IMG/VR virus record: IMGVR_UViG_3300002052_000035
Location: 1 to 25,677 of that record
Length of the DNA: 25,677 bases
Direction: 5' to 3' (one strand)
Source of the DNA: a virus
Position numbers and translations under genes: made by a program. The notes beneath the pieces are model-generated. The model made no database searches. It saw nothing but the letters and a program-made list of their open reading frames with translations, and was not told the DNA's origin. Within the stretch, counting starts at the first letter, position 1. Each line of letters begins with the position of its first letter. This document shows, one piece after another, positions 1-7,294 of this stretch.

Positions 1-92
1 TCTGGAAATTATAGACATTTCAAACCCTGCCAACCCTTCGCACGCTGGTCGTTTGAATCATAGTGCCGGTGGCGCGGGACTGGATGGTGCAA
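1..92. repeat. Left copy of a 92-bp exact terminal direct repeat
   Basis: These 92 bases are identical to 25586-25677. They are LVIVD propeller coding sequence in frame 2. Identical contig ends usually mean either a circular or terminally redundant molecule, or an assembly that stopped at both copies of an internal repeat. The reading changes from propeller to unrelated sequence at exactly base 93, which favours a repeat boundary. The identity itself is seen directly; the interpretation is open. Confidence 0.97.
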
Positions 93-169
93 TAAAGGAA
101 ATGATAGAAAAATATCCCGGTAGGCCGCTAATTATCCATATGTATAATTCGAGGTATACAAATGATTAA
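2..169 (+). CDS. 3' end of an ORF: LVIVD repeat fragment fused to a short unrelated tail (partial)
   Basis: The frame is open from base 2 to a TAA at 167-169, and the 5' end is missing. The first 30 residues or so follow the LVIVD consensus (LEIIDISNPANPSHAG, then GGAGLDGA). The last 25 or so, beginning IKEMIEKYPGRPLIIH, do not resemble a propeller blade, where a strand ending in GNYAYV would be expected. If the molecule is circular, this completes the gene that starts at 24942 and gives a 270-residue protein. If not, it is a tail-gene fragment fused in frame to the C-terminus of another gene, much like 10133-10378. The stop overlaps the start of the next gene by 8 bases, which suggests translational coupling. 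Confidence 0.7.
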   Translation: MEIIDISNPANPSHAGRLNHSAGGAGLDGAIKEMIEKYPGRPLIIHMYNSRYTND

Positions 170-1088
170 ACTTGCAGTTAATATGATTGTTTTTAATTCT
201 GATTTTGTGCTAAAGCAATGTCTTGAGTCGATATATCCATTTGCATATCAAATATTGATTGTTGAGGGACCAGTAAACTATTGGCAACAACAAGGTTACA
301 CAACTTCTGCAGATAATACAAACAAAATATTACATACATTTCCAGATCCAGAGAAGAAAATAAAGATTGTACATGGACAATATCAGGAAAAAAATGAACA
401 AGCGAATGGAGCTATACAACATCTTCAACCGGAATGCGATTATCTTCTTAATCTTGACAGTGATGAGATATATAAGCCACAAGACATGAAAACTGTGCTG
501 AATCTCCTTGAAAAAGAAAAATACACATCGGTTGCATTCAAATCTTGCACTTTCTACGGCGGATTCACGCATAAATTAACAGGCTTCGAGGAAAATGTTG
601 AATTCCTTCGAATACATAAAATATATCCTGGTTCTATATGGCTAAGCCACAGACCGCCACAAGTTAAGCATTTTATACCTGTAGAACAGCAATACCCACA
701 GAAACATCTTAATATGAATATACTTGCCAACATGGGTATACGTATGTACCACTACAGTTACGTTTTCCCCCGTCAAGTCAAGGAAAAAGTCCAATATTAT
801 AAGTCGGCAGTAAGTCAGGACAATTGTATAGTTCATTACTTTGCTGATGTATATACATCATGGACGCTTGGTTCGTCTAAGATGCGAGAAATCATAGAAC
901 AGCATTATAAAGGTGTACATGAATTTAAGCCTGAATTTAGAGGTCCATGTCGTACAGAATTTTTTCAAGGAGATCACCCTGCAACAATAAAACGCGATAT
1001 GCTACAATTAAAACAGCGATTCAACGAAGAATTGCAGAAATATTGCATTCAACAAGGAAGACAACATGGAAAAAACTTGCTGGTATAA
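162..1088 (+). CDS. Family 2-type glycosyltransferase
   Basis: A 308-residue protein. The N-terminus (KLAVNMIVFNSDFVLKQCLE) matches the first strand and helix of GT-A fold family 2 enzymes, with the usual 'N-x-x-ES' spacing into a loop. A DxD-type metal/nucleotide-sugar site is visible at about residues 98-102 (LDSDE), in the expected place after strand 4. No membrane segment is seen, so it is probably cytoplasmic. Enzymes of this type transfer a sugar from a nucleotide-sugar to an acceptor; donor and acceptor cannot be told here. The ATG at 162 overlaps the upstream stop, and the gene overlaps the next by 23 bases. It is the first of five GT2-like genes in the cassette. Confidence 0.8.
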   Translation: MIKLAVNMIVFNSDFVLKQCLESIYPFAYQILIVEGPVNYWQQQGYTTSADNTNKILHTFPDPEKKIKIVHGQYQEKNEQANGAIQHLQPECDYLLNLDSDEIYKPQDMKTVLNLLEKEKYTSVAFKSCTFYGGFTHKLTGFEENVEFLRIHKIYPGSIWLSHRPPQVKHFIPVEQQYPQKHLNMNILANMGIRMYHYSYVFPRQVKEKVQYYKSAVSQDNCIVHYFADVYTSWTLGSSKMREIIEQHYKGVHEFKPEFRGPCRTEFFQGDHPATIKRDMLQLKQRFNEELQKYCIQQGRQHGKNLLV

Positions 1089-1707
1089 AGAAGAATGTTG
1101 CAATGAAATGATTAGGGGTGCTCGTGGTGAACTGTGGCCTACGCTTGACAAATCAAATCATTGGTATATTTTGGAAGATTTGCTGCGTATAGTTTACGGC
1201 CAAACTACACCATTGTTATTAGATTTGGGCTGCGGGGCTGGGGATTTACAAAACCAACAGATTGTTAGGGATCGATATGAATATTATGGCGCAGATTTGT
1301 CGAATGTGATCAATAATGTGGCTTTGGAAATGAATCCACGAGGCGAATATGTCAAATGTGATGTTATCAAAGACATGAACATAGATTTCATATCCATATT
1401 TGATGTTGTTGTAATGAATGCATTAATAGATGTTATGGAACATCCTATCTACATATTAGGCAAGATCTTGAAACAATGCAAGAAATATGTTATTATTCAT
1501 AGGCAAAATCTTACTGAGAAAGAAACCTATATTACCACACAAACTTCTTACGGCGGGATTACCAACATTTCGCATATCAACAAAAAAAAATTTTTTGACA
1601 TAATTTCTCGACATAAGTTTGATATAATTAGTTTAAAGAAGACGGGGCTTACCTCGGAAAACCACAGCTTATTGTTGAAAAGGAGAGAAACATATAAAAA
1701 ACAATAA
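1066..1707 (+). CDS. Class I SAM-dependent methyltransferase
   Basis: A 213-residue protein with a clear SAM-binding motif I, LLDLGCGAGD at about residues 51-60, and an acidic post-I strand (YYGADLS, about 74-80). These are followed by FDVVVMNALIDVMEHP, where the core strand 4 region with a 'D-x-x-EH' type ending is expected. The C-terminal half (Asn-Ile-Ser-His, then FFDIISRHKFDI) fits the Methyltransf_11/25 layout. The start at 1066 lies within the end of the glycosyltransferase gene and has AAGGA about 8 bases upstream. The substrate is unknown; the setting suggests sugar or glycan O-/N-methylation. The first 30 residues contain three cysteines and are not typical of the family. Confidence 0.82.
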   Translation: MEKTCWYKEECCNEMIRGARGELWPTLDKSNHWYILEDLLRIVYGQTTPLLLDLGCGAGDLQNQQIVRDRYEYYGADLSNVINNVALEMNPRGEYVKCDVIKDMNIDFISIFDVVVMNALIDVMEHPIYILGKILKQCKKYVIIHRQNLTEKETYITTQTSYGGITNISHINKKKFFDIISRHKFDIISLKKTGLTSENHSLLLKRRETYKKQ

Positions 1708-1726
1708 TTTAGTTGGGTGAAACAAA

Positions 1727-1918
1727 ATGAAGATTCAGCTTATCTCTAACACGGAACAAAATTTTCGTAAAAACTTTTCAGCCAAAGATATGCAGAACTT
1801 GAAAAAACTCGGCTATGATTTCGAAGAATTAATTCGATTGAATGAAAAAATTGATGACAATCTCTCGTGTGGTGAAATTAAAAATTTGCGTAAATTTTTG
1901 TTGTTGGAAAGCCATTAA
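1727..1918 (+). CDS. Small protein of unknown function
   Basis: A 63-residue, charged, probably helical protein (for example FSAKDMQNLKKLGYDFEELI). I do not recognise a family. It sits 19 bases after the methyltransferase stop, with only a weak purine stretch (GGGTGA) upstream. The stop TAA at 1916-1918 is followed at once by an in-frame TGA. After that the same frame stays open for 25 more codons, to a TGA that overlaps the next gene's ATG. That extension reads like protein (IRKLRGTIHDTIAAVEQ), so the gene may once have been longer or the two parts may be remnants. Confidence 0.5.
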   Translation: MKIQLISNTEQNFRKNFSAKDMQNLKKLGYDFEELIRLNEKIDDNLSCGEIKNLRKFLLLESH

Positions 1919-1995
1919 TGATATTCACTTATACGAAAACTCCGTGGTACTATACACGATACTATTGCGGCGGTTGAGCAGCGAAAGGAGAAGAA

Positions 1996-2232
1996 ATGAA
2001 TACAGTAATAGCATTTATCGCTATATTTGGTTTTTTGGGTTTTATAAGTCTTATAAGTGCAATACTTGCTGAAATATTTTGTCATTGGAAAAGTGAGCTA
2101 CCTGGGAAATTATTTTTATTTTTTTTATTGTTCTCGATATTATTTTTAGCGGGTATGGGAATAATTCTAGATTACGACGCGAAACATACAAAACAATGCA
2201 AACAACAAAATGGGAATTATAATTGTGAATAA
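1996..2232 (+). CDS. Small two-helix membrane protein
   Basis: A 78-residue protein with two strongly hydrophobic segments, about residues 4-28 (IAFIAIFGFLGFISLISAIL) and 39-61 (LFLFFLLFSILFLAGMGIIL). They are separated by a short loop containing Cys-His-Trp-Lys, and the tail is hydrophilic with cysteines. A very good ribosome binding site (AAGGAGAAG) lies just upstream. The family is not recognised. A holin-like or small inner-membrane partner of the glycan enzymes are possible roles, but nothing decides between them. The last 23 bases overlap the start of the following fusion gene. Confidence 0.65.
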   Translation: MNTVIAFIAIFGFLGFISLISAILAEIFCHWKSELPGKLFLFFLLFSILFLAGMGIILDYDAKHTKQCKQQNGNYNCE

Positions 2233-3769
2233 GATACCTTTATATATACATATACCAAGAACGGGAGGTACATTTCTTCGGGAATATTTCAGAAAATGTT
2301 GTCCTGGAATACAGATACACGAGCATAATCGTGTGCGAGATCTTACAAATCCAGATCAATATTGGAAATTCGCTTTTGTGAGAAACCCATGGGATTGGTA
2401 CGTGTCTCGTTATTTCTATTTTTGCAGGAAGCACATAAATGAGCAGGGCGTGTCAATCCGTTGTGATTCTGGATTGTTTGGTAATGCATTTCAAGAAAAA
2501 TTTCCCACATTAAAATCACATTTATTGTGGGGAGCCAATGATAGAATACCGGGTTTTTGGTTAACCGATCGTCTTATAGACATGTGTTGGGTAAATGGAT
2601 ATGATGAAATAGATTATTATGGTAGATATGAAGAAATGGAATCATGTGTGAAGACAATACTTGATTATTGTTCAATTAAACCAAAAAAGACAATACCGGA
2701 ATTTTTGTCCGATCCAGATAATCTTAGATATAAAAATTCAACAATACATGAACATTATTCAGAATATTATGACGAAGAATTGAAGCGACTTGTTGCCGAA
2801 AAAGATGATATATTTCTCAATAAGAGATTATTTTCTTATTGCGATTGGAAAATATATAAATTCGAAGATAAAAAAAAACGATATAATTTCTGTACAGTCT
2901 CCGATATAAAATATCTGAACCAGGGATTATGTATGTATGATTCCCTGGTTCGATATTCTAAAACTGATTTCACTCTATATTATCTATGCATTGATAGAGA
3001 ATCATATGTGAGATTGCAATCTCTCGATCTACCCAACGTTGTAGTAATGTGCGCTCGCTATGTAGACGAGTTCAACAACTACGATAATAGGCTATACCAA
3101 GGTTATTGTTGGAGCTTGGCATCAAGATTATGTAATTATTTGCTTAATACCAAAGAGATAGACGATATTCTATATGTCGATTCAGATATTGTATTCTACG
3201 AAGGTATTGAGAATATATATAATGATGTCAAAAAAGGTTCAATAGGAATAATACCACATCTTCATGTATCAGTAGGGTGCACGGTTGGAGGATATAATGT
3301 CGGTATAATATATTTCCGAAACAATGAAATTGGACGTGAATGTTGTCAATTTTGGACTAATTGTGTGTTAGGAAAATATCAAGAATATATAGGAAAATAT
3401 GATACCTGCGGAGATCAAAAATTTCTTGAATTATTTGAGCAAAAATGGGAAAAAGATGTTATAATAATAGGAGAGACCACAGGGCACGGAGCGCCGTGGA
3501 ATTTATTCCTATATAAATATGATAATTTTTCAATTGAAAATAAGATAATATCGTTTAAGTCTCCGCCGATTATACGAAATTTAAGAACGTACGGAGAAAA
3601 TAAATTGATTTTTTGCCATTTTGCTGGATTTACTCCTGATTATGAGAATAATACATATGCCGCAACAAAGGAGAGATTTAATGAGAATTTTTTGAATATT
3701 CCTGCATGTAGAAAAATATATAACGAGTATTTTCAATTGATGAAAGAAACCTACGAAAGATATTATTAA
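2210..3769 (+). CDS. Sulfotransferase-like / glycosyltransferase (GT8-like) fusion protein
   Basis: A 519-residue, two-domain protein. Residues about 8-215 look like a P-loop sulfotransferase. HIPRTGGTFLREYF (14-27) matches the 5'-phosphosulfate loop of the 'HIPKTGGT' family, and FVRNPWDWYVSRY (56-68) matches the 3'-phosphate binding motif. Residues about 224-519 look like a GT-A glycosyltransferase of the GT8 kind: a DxD motif in ILYVDSDIVF (320-329), YNVGIIYFRNN (362-372) where GT8 has a 'FNSG' strand, GDQ (401-403), and a late HFAGF (470-474) resembling the terminal metal-binding His region. A protein of this layout could add both sulfate and sugar to one glycan; that is inference. An alternative start is GTG 2225, closer to the first conserved strand. 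No strong ribosome binding site decides between them. Confidence 0.75.
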   Translation: MGIIIVNKIPLYIHIPRTGGTFLREYFRKCCPGIQIHEHNRVRDLTNPDQYWKFAFVRNPWDWYVSRYFYFCRKHINEQGVSIRCDSGLFGNAFQEKFPTLKSHLLWGANDRIPGFWLTDRLIDMCWVNGYDEIDYYGRYEEMESCVKTILDYCSIKPKKTIPEFLSDPDNLRYKNSTIHEHYSEYYDEELKRLVAEKDDIFLNKRLFSYCDWKIYKFEDKKKRYNFCTVSDIKYLNQGLCMYDSLVRYSKTDFTLYYLCIDRESYVRLQSLDLPNVVVMCARYVDEFNNYDNRLYQGYCWSLASRLCNYLLNTKEIDDILYVDSDIVFYEGIENIYNDVKKGSIGIIPHLHVSVGCTVGGYNVGIIYFRNNEIGRECCQFWTNCVLGKYQEYIGKYDTCGDQKFLELFEQKWEKDVIIIGETTGHGAPWNLFLYKYDNFSIENKIISFKSPPIIRNLRTYGENKLIFCHFAGFTPDYENNTYAATKERFNENFLNIPACRKIYNEYFQLMKETYERYY

Positions 3770-4264
3770 ATGTTTACACATGGAGAATTAATTCAAATAG
3801 CGAGCAAATGGCTCCAACAAAAATGTTCTATTATAATTACTGAGTTGGTCACTTATGCCGGAGAGATTCCTGATGTAATAGGTTTCAATCATTATCAATC
3901 CATTCTTATTGAATGTAAAACGACGAGAAAAGATTTTTTTGCTGATCAAAAAAAAGGAATCAGAAAAAATAATATTGGCATGGGTAATTATAAATATTAT
4001 CTGTGCCCCAAGGGACTGATACAACAAAATGAGATACATAATGATTATTGGGGATTGTTAGAAGTTTCGCCAAATAAAAAAGTGACAATAACTATGGTTC
4101 CATATATATGTAGTGATGATATTAAAAATCTTAAAATGGAACGTTCACTATTGGTAAGCGCAATAAGAAGGATAGGGCAACATTCCCCCAAAGGAATAGG
4201 AATAAAATGTTATCAACACGACAATAAAAGAAAAGCAGGCATAATGATAGAAAGAATATCGTGA
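3770..4264 (+). CDS. PD-(D/E)XK nuclease-like protein
   Basis: A 164-residue protein. The arrangement Glu25, PD at 34-35 (PDVIGF) and ECK at 48-50 (ILIECK) is the signature of the PD-(D/E)XK nuclease fold. It is followed by TTRKDFFADQKK and GNYKYYLCPKGLI. This combination of 'ECK-S/T-x-x-DF' with a 'YYL-x-P-x-GLI' strand is, as I recall, found in small nuclease-like proteins of phages and bacteria. Which DNA it would act on is unknown. The ATG follows the previous stop directly. The gene is out of place among glycan enzymes, so it may be a defence, anti-defence or DNA processing gene riding in the cassette. Confidence 0.65.
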   Translation: MFTHGELIQIASKWLQQKCSIIITELVTYAGEIPDVIGFNHYQSILIECKTTRKDFFADQKKGIRKNNIGMGNYKYYLCPKGLIQQNEIHNDYWGLLEVSPNKKVTITMVPYICSDDIKNLKMERSLLVSAIRRIGQHSPKGIGIKCYQHDNKRKAGIMIERIS

Positions 4265-4310
4265 GAATGGAAAACTACAGATAAAAATAACGAGGAGAGT
4301 GAGGAAAACA

Positions 4311-4445
4311 ATGAGTAACATACGAACGAAACCAACAACAGAAAAATATAGAAAAGGGTGGGAAAAAATCTTTGGGAAGAAAAAGCCGAAAGCGAGAAAG
4401 ATAATTTATATTGATACCGAAAAATTAACAACCACAAAATTATAG
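4311..4445 (+). CDS. Small basic protein of unknown function
   Basis: A 44-residue ORF rich in lysine and arginine (for example TEKYRKGWEKIFGKKKPKAR). A good purine ribosome binding site (GAGGAGAGTGAGG) lies 8-20 bases upstream. No family is recognised. Very small basic proteins of this kind are common in phage genomes and may bind nucleic acid. The gene sits alone in the otherwise empty gap between the nuclease-like gene and the cupin gene. Confidence 0.55.
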   Translation: MSNIRTKPTTEKYRKGWEKIFGKKKPKARKIIYIDTEKLTTTKL

Positions 4446-4466
4446 AATTTTGCAGTAGAGATTTGA

Positions 4467-4874
4467 ATGAAAAAAATACCAATTGTAAATGACATAAAGG
4501 AAGTATTAAAACCTCAATTTGACGACGAACAAGGCTCACTAAATGTGATTGAATTCAAATATTTACCGTTTAATCCGAAAAGAATTTTTTGGATCAATAA
4601 AGCAAATTGCCCTCGTGGGAATCATGCACATTATAAAACAAAACATATATATTTTTGTGTGCATGGAAAAATAAATATAACAATTACAGATGTTACCATT
4701 ACATCATTAAGCTATGAGCTTTCTAACGATTCCAATGGAATATATGTGCCAAATATGTTATGGAATAGTATTCAATTTTCTGCGGATTCTTCATTATTAG
4801 TTTTGGCGAATACTAATTATGATCCCAAGGATTACATTAATAGTTGGAGTATATTTTGCAGAATAAGAAAATAA
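4467..4874 (+). CDS. WxcM/FdtA-like cupin (possible dTDP-sugar 3,4-ketoisomerase)
   Basis: A 135-residue single-domain cupin. The stretch PRGNHAHYKTKH (49-60) matches the 'RG-x-HAH-x-x-x-x-x/H' active-site strand of the WxcM-like/FdtA/QdtA family. Those enzymes isomerise dTDP-4-keto-6-deoxyglucose to the 3-keto sugar during deoxy-amino-sugar synthesis. The C-terminal region, which ends in YDPKDYI, also matches the family's 'Y-x-x-x-DYI' end. The usual partner genes (dTDP-glucose synthase and dehydratase, PLP aminotransferase, acyltransferase) are not in the window, so the enzyme would have to use a host-made intermediate. The next gene begins inside its 3' end. Confidence 0.7.
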   Translation: MKKIPIVNDIKEVLKPQFDDEQGSLNVIEFKYLPFNPKRIFWINKANCPRGNHAHYKTKHIYFCVHGKINITITDVTITSLSYELSNDSNGIYVPNMLWNSIQFSADSSLLVLANTNYDPKDYINSWSIFCRIRK

Positions 4875-5521
4875 TACAACGAATCAAAGAATGCAGAATA
4901 CAATTAAGCAATATCTGCAATCTTTCAACTAGACATCTTGCGTGTCCGGCGTCAAAAGAAGAAAAAGAACAATATTTACCACTTAAAAACATCATGAATT
5001 GTATTATTCAACTTAGACAATTAGATTACAAGGGTGATTTAGGGTTTCATATTTATAATGAGCCATTATTAGACCCCAGGTTGTTATATATTCTTGACTT
5101 TACACGCCATGTGTTGCTTAATAAAATAATTATATGGTCAAACAAAACATTATATACCGATGAATTGGGCGAGGAAATAAAAAAGTTTGGCAATATACAT
5201 TTTGTTTTTTCGGACTATTTATTGCCCCACCATTTGGATAATCGGCTTACTATATACCGCGATTCTGCACATCCGATTATCAATAAACGGTGTCTGCAAC
5301 CATATTACCAACTTAACATCAATTATAATGGCGATGTAGTCTTGTGTTGTTATGATTGGAAATGGACAAAAACATATGGTAATATCAAAAGACAAAAATT
5401 AGAAGATATATTAATTTCTGAGAAGATGAATTGTGACTATAGAAACCTAAAACAAGGCGAGTTATTTAAGTTTTGCACTAATTGTACAGTAAACTTTGGA
5501 GATAATAATGCAGCATTATGA
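4856..5521 (+). CDS. Radical SAM/SPASM-like protein with an unusual cysteine motif
   Basis: About 221 residues. I chose TTG 4856 because GGAG lies 6 bases upstream; TTG 4844 is the alternative. The N-terminus (RIQLSNICNLSTRHLACPAS) aligns with the opening strand of radical SAM enzymes. However, instead of CxxxCxxC it shows Cys21-x8-Cys30, with another Cys at 13. The C-terminal half is a convincing SPASM-type region: NYNGDVVLCCYDW, GNIKRQKLEDIL, then FKFCTNC. These auxiliary cysteines normally hold a second iron-sulfur cluster. The substrate is unknown. It overlaps the cupin gene upstream and the methyltransferase gene downstream, so translation is probably coupled. Confidence 0.65.
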   Translation: MQNKKIIQRIKECRIQLSNICNLSTRHLACPASKEEKEQYLPLKNIMNCIIQLRQLDYKGDLGFHIYNEPLLDPRLLYILDFTRHVLLNKIIIWSNKTLYTDELGEEIKKFGNIHFVFSDYLLPHHLDNRLTIYRDSAHPIINKRCLQPYYQLNINYNGDVVLCCYDWKWTKTYGNIKRQKLEDILISEKMNCDYRNLKQGELFKFCTNCTVNFGDNNAAL

Positions 5522-6062
5522 TAATATAGATAGAACTGCGAGCTTAAAACGAATCGTGCCGGATTTATATGATTATAAAACGGTATTATATGTAGGCGCT
5601 CGACCAGATAGACACGATTATTTGGAAGATTTTCACAAAGCAAATTACAAAATTGATGTGATTGAAATATGGCATCCAAATGTAAAATGGTTAAGAGCGC
5701 TACCGTGGATTAATCGTGTTTATCATATCAACTTTAAAAAGTTTTTTGCTGAATATTATTTATATTATAGTCATTTGAAGTACGATATCATATTTCTTTG
5801 GCACGTTATTGAACACATTTACATGCCGGAAATAGAATATATTTTTACCAAGCGTTTATTTGAACAAGTGGCAAAAAAAATAATCGTCATAGGGTGCCCC
5901 TGGGGTGTATATCATCAGGGAGAGATGGGTGGAAATCCAGACGAGGCACATGTTAGTCATTTAGATTATCAAATTTTTGAGAAATACGGATACCAAGTTG
6001 AATGTTTGGGTAAACAGAATTATATAGGATCAAATATTACGGCGATAAAAAAAATAAAATGA
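5508..6062 (+). CDS. Methyltransferase-like protein (class I fold)
   Basis: 184 residues from ATG 5508, chosen because GGAG lies 6 bases upstream; an upstream TTG at 5496 is in frame but has no such signal. VLYVGARPDR fits a modified motif I, with an aromatic-Val-Gly-Ala core in place of the glycine-rich loop. DVIEI is the acidic strand 2. FLWHVIEHI matches the 'D/W-x-x-EH' strand-4 end of Methyltransf_11/23 enzymes. KKIIVIGCPWG is the strand-5 region where methyltransferases have a proline. A later part mentions Glu-Ala-His-Val-Ser-His, again typical of small SAM methyltransferases. The SAM-binding loop is less glycine-rich than usual, so activity is uncertain. Confidence 0.65.
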   Translation: MQHYDNIDRTASLKRIVPDLYDYKTVLYVGARPDRHDYLEDFHKANYKIDVIEIWHPNVKWLRALPWINRVYHINFKKFFAEYYLYYSHLKYDIIFLWHVIEHIYMPEIEYIFTKRLFEQVAKKIIVIGCPWGVYHQGEMGGNPDEAHVSHLDYQIFEKYGYQVECLGKQNYIGSNITAIKKIK

Positions 6063-6124
6063 AATATCAAAAAGTTATTCATCCAGGTACTATTCGACAT
6101 AAGTGTATGCTCATAAATGAATAA
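6059..6124 (+). CDS. Possible 21-codon linking ORF
   Basis: The ATG overlaps the preceding stop (ATGA), the reading runs for 21 codons (beginning MKYQKVIHPG), and the TAA lies just past the ATG at 6117. It therefore bridges two methyltransferase genes with overlaps on both sides. It may serve only to carry ribosomes across the gap, because the 6117 start has no clear ribosome binding site. It may also be the stub of a deleted gene. No family is recognised. Confidence 0.3.
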   Translation: MKYQKVIHPGTIRHKCMLINE

Positions 6125-6623
6125 AAAAATAATATATCCCTGGTTAACCAATGAGGCCATATGGTTTTTAGAATGGTATTTGTCGCAAAACTATGTAACA
6201 CATGTATTGGAATTTGGATCAGGAAATAATACTCTATTTTTTGATCAAGAAAAATTTAGTTTACAAATAATAACTATTGAAAATGATGGGCTGTATTACA
6301 ACAAAATTAAGGACAAACTTTCGCTTAGAGTAGATTTCCGTTGGTTGTCTCGCCCATATTATAATGTGTGTGATCGATTCCAAGATGAATATTTTAATTT
6401 GATATTAATTGATGGCCGTGACCGAGCAAAATGTATCGAAAAATCTATGCGAACATTGAAAAAAGGTGGTATATTAATGTTAGATAATTCTGAAAGATAT
6501 TATTACCAAGAAGCCATCAAATTGTTATCGGATTGGAAAGTAACAATTACACAGCAAAAAGATAATCCCTTGTGTGAACATAATTATCCCGATTGGGAAA
6601 CTTCTTGGTGGGAGAAACCATGA
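6117..6623 (+). CDS. Class I SAM-dependent methyltransferase
   Basis: A 168-residue protein. Motif I is HVLEFGSGNNTLFF (about residues 29-42), followed by an acidic strand 2 ending (IITIEND), FNLILIDGRDR as strand 4, and LKKGGILMLDNSERY as strand 5 with its loop. This is the full order of class I methyltransferase core motifs in a compact form with little extra sequence. The 'GSGxST/NT' type motif and 'DGRDR' strand resemble Methyltransf_24 and CmcI-like proteins. The substrate is unknown. It follows the small bridging ORF and overlaps the FkbM gene by four bases (ATGA). Confidence 0.78.
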   Translation: MNKKIIYPWLTNEAIWFLEWYLSQNYVTHVLEFGSGNNTLFFDQEKFSLQIITIENDGLYYNKIKDKLSLRVDFRWLSRPYYNVCDRFQDEYFNLILIDGRDRAKCIEKSMRTLKKGGILMLDNSERYYYQEAIKLLSDWKVTITQQKDNPLCEHNYPDWETSWWEKP

Positions 6624-7294
6624 ACAAACAAGAAATTAAAGAATTGATAAATACAGAAAATCCTACTATATTAGAAATAGGAGCACACGATGGATCTGAT
6701 ACCAATGATTTTTTACAAACTTTTAAATTTGGTTATTTTTATTGTTTTGAACCAGACCCACGATGTGTAAAAAAGCATAAAGTGAATGTTAATGATTCTC
6801 GATGTAAATTGTTCGAAGTAGCATTGTCAAATGAGAATTCCAAAGGACTATTATACATGTCTGGCGGTTGGCCTCCTGATTGGCCTGGTTCCGGCGATTG
6901 GGATTATTCTTCATCACTCAAAAAACCATTGAATCATTTAAAAATGCATCCTTGGTGTAAATTTGATAAAACTACAATTGTAAAAACAATAACATTAGAT
7001 CAATGGACAATGGAAAACGTCAAGGGTAAAATAATTGATTTTATATGGATGGATGTACAAGGAGCAGAAGGCGATGTAATTAAAGGAGGATTAAATACAT
7101 TGCGCTATAGAACTAAATATATATATACTGAATATGCGAATGATGAACAATATGAAGGGCAACTAAACCTAGAAGCCATTTTGAAATTATTGTCAAACTT
7201 TGTTTTATTGCGACAAATTGATAATAACGTATTATTAAAAAATTTAGGATTAGAAGATGTTCGAAAAGATAGATATTATAATTCCAACAAATAA
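6620..7294 (+). CDS. FkbM family methyltransferase
   Basis: 224 residues from ATG 6620 (GGGAG 5-9 bases upstream; an in-frame TTG at 6593 is less likely). TILEIGAHDGSDT (16-28) is the FkbM 'D/E-x-GA-x-xG' motif I. CFEPDP (42-47) is the post-I strand with its acidic residue. VKTITLDQW followed by IDFIWMDVQGAEGDVIKGG is the FkbM hallmark (usually 'iDfiKiDvEGaE-x-dvl-x-G'), here with Trp-Met and Gln in place of Lys-Ile and Glu. FkbM enzymes are SAM-dependent O-methyltransferases, often acting on sugars of surface glycans. Its 3' end overlaps the next gene by 38 bases. Confidence 0.88.
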   Translation: MNKQEIKELINTENPTILEIGAHDGSDTNDFLQTFKFGYFYCFEPDPRCVKKHKVNVNDSRCKLFEVALSNENSKGLLYMSGGWPPDWPGSGDWDYSSSLKKPLNHLKMHPWCKFDKTTIVKTITLDQWTMENVKGKIIDFIWMDVQGAEGDVIKGGLNTLRYRTKYIYTEYANDEQYEGQLNLEAILKLLSNFVLLRQIDNNVLLKNLGLEDVRKDRYYNSNK

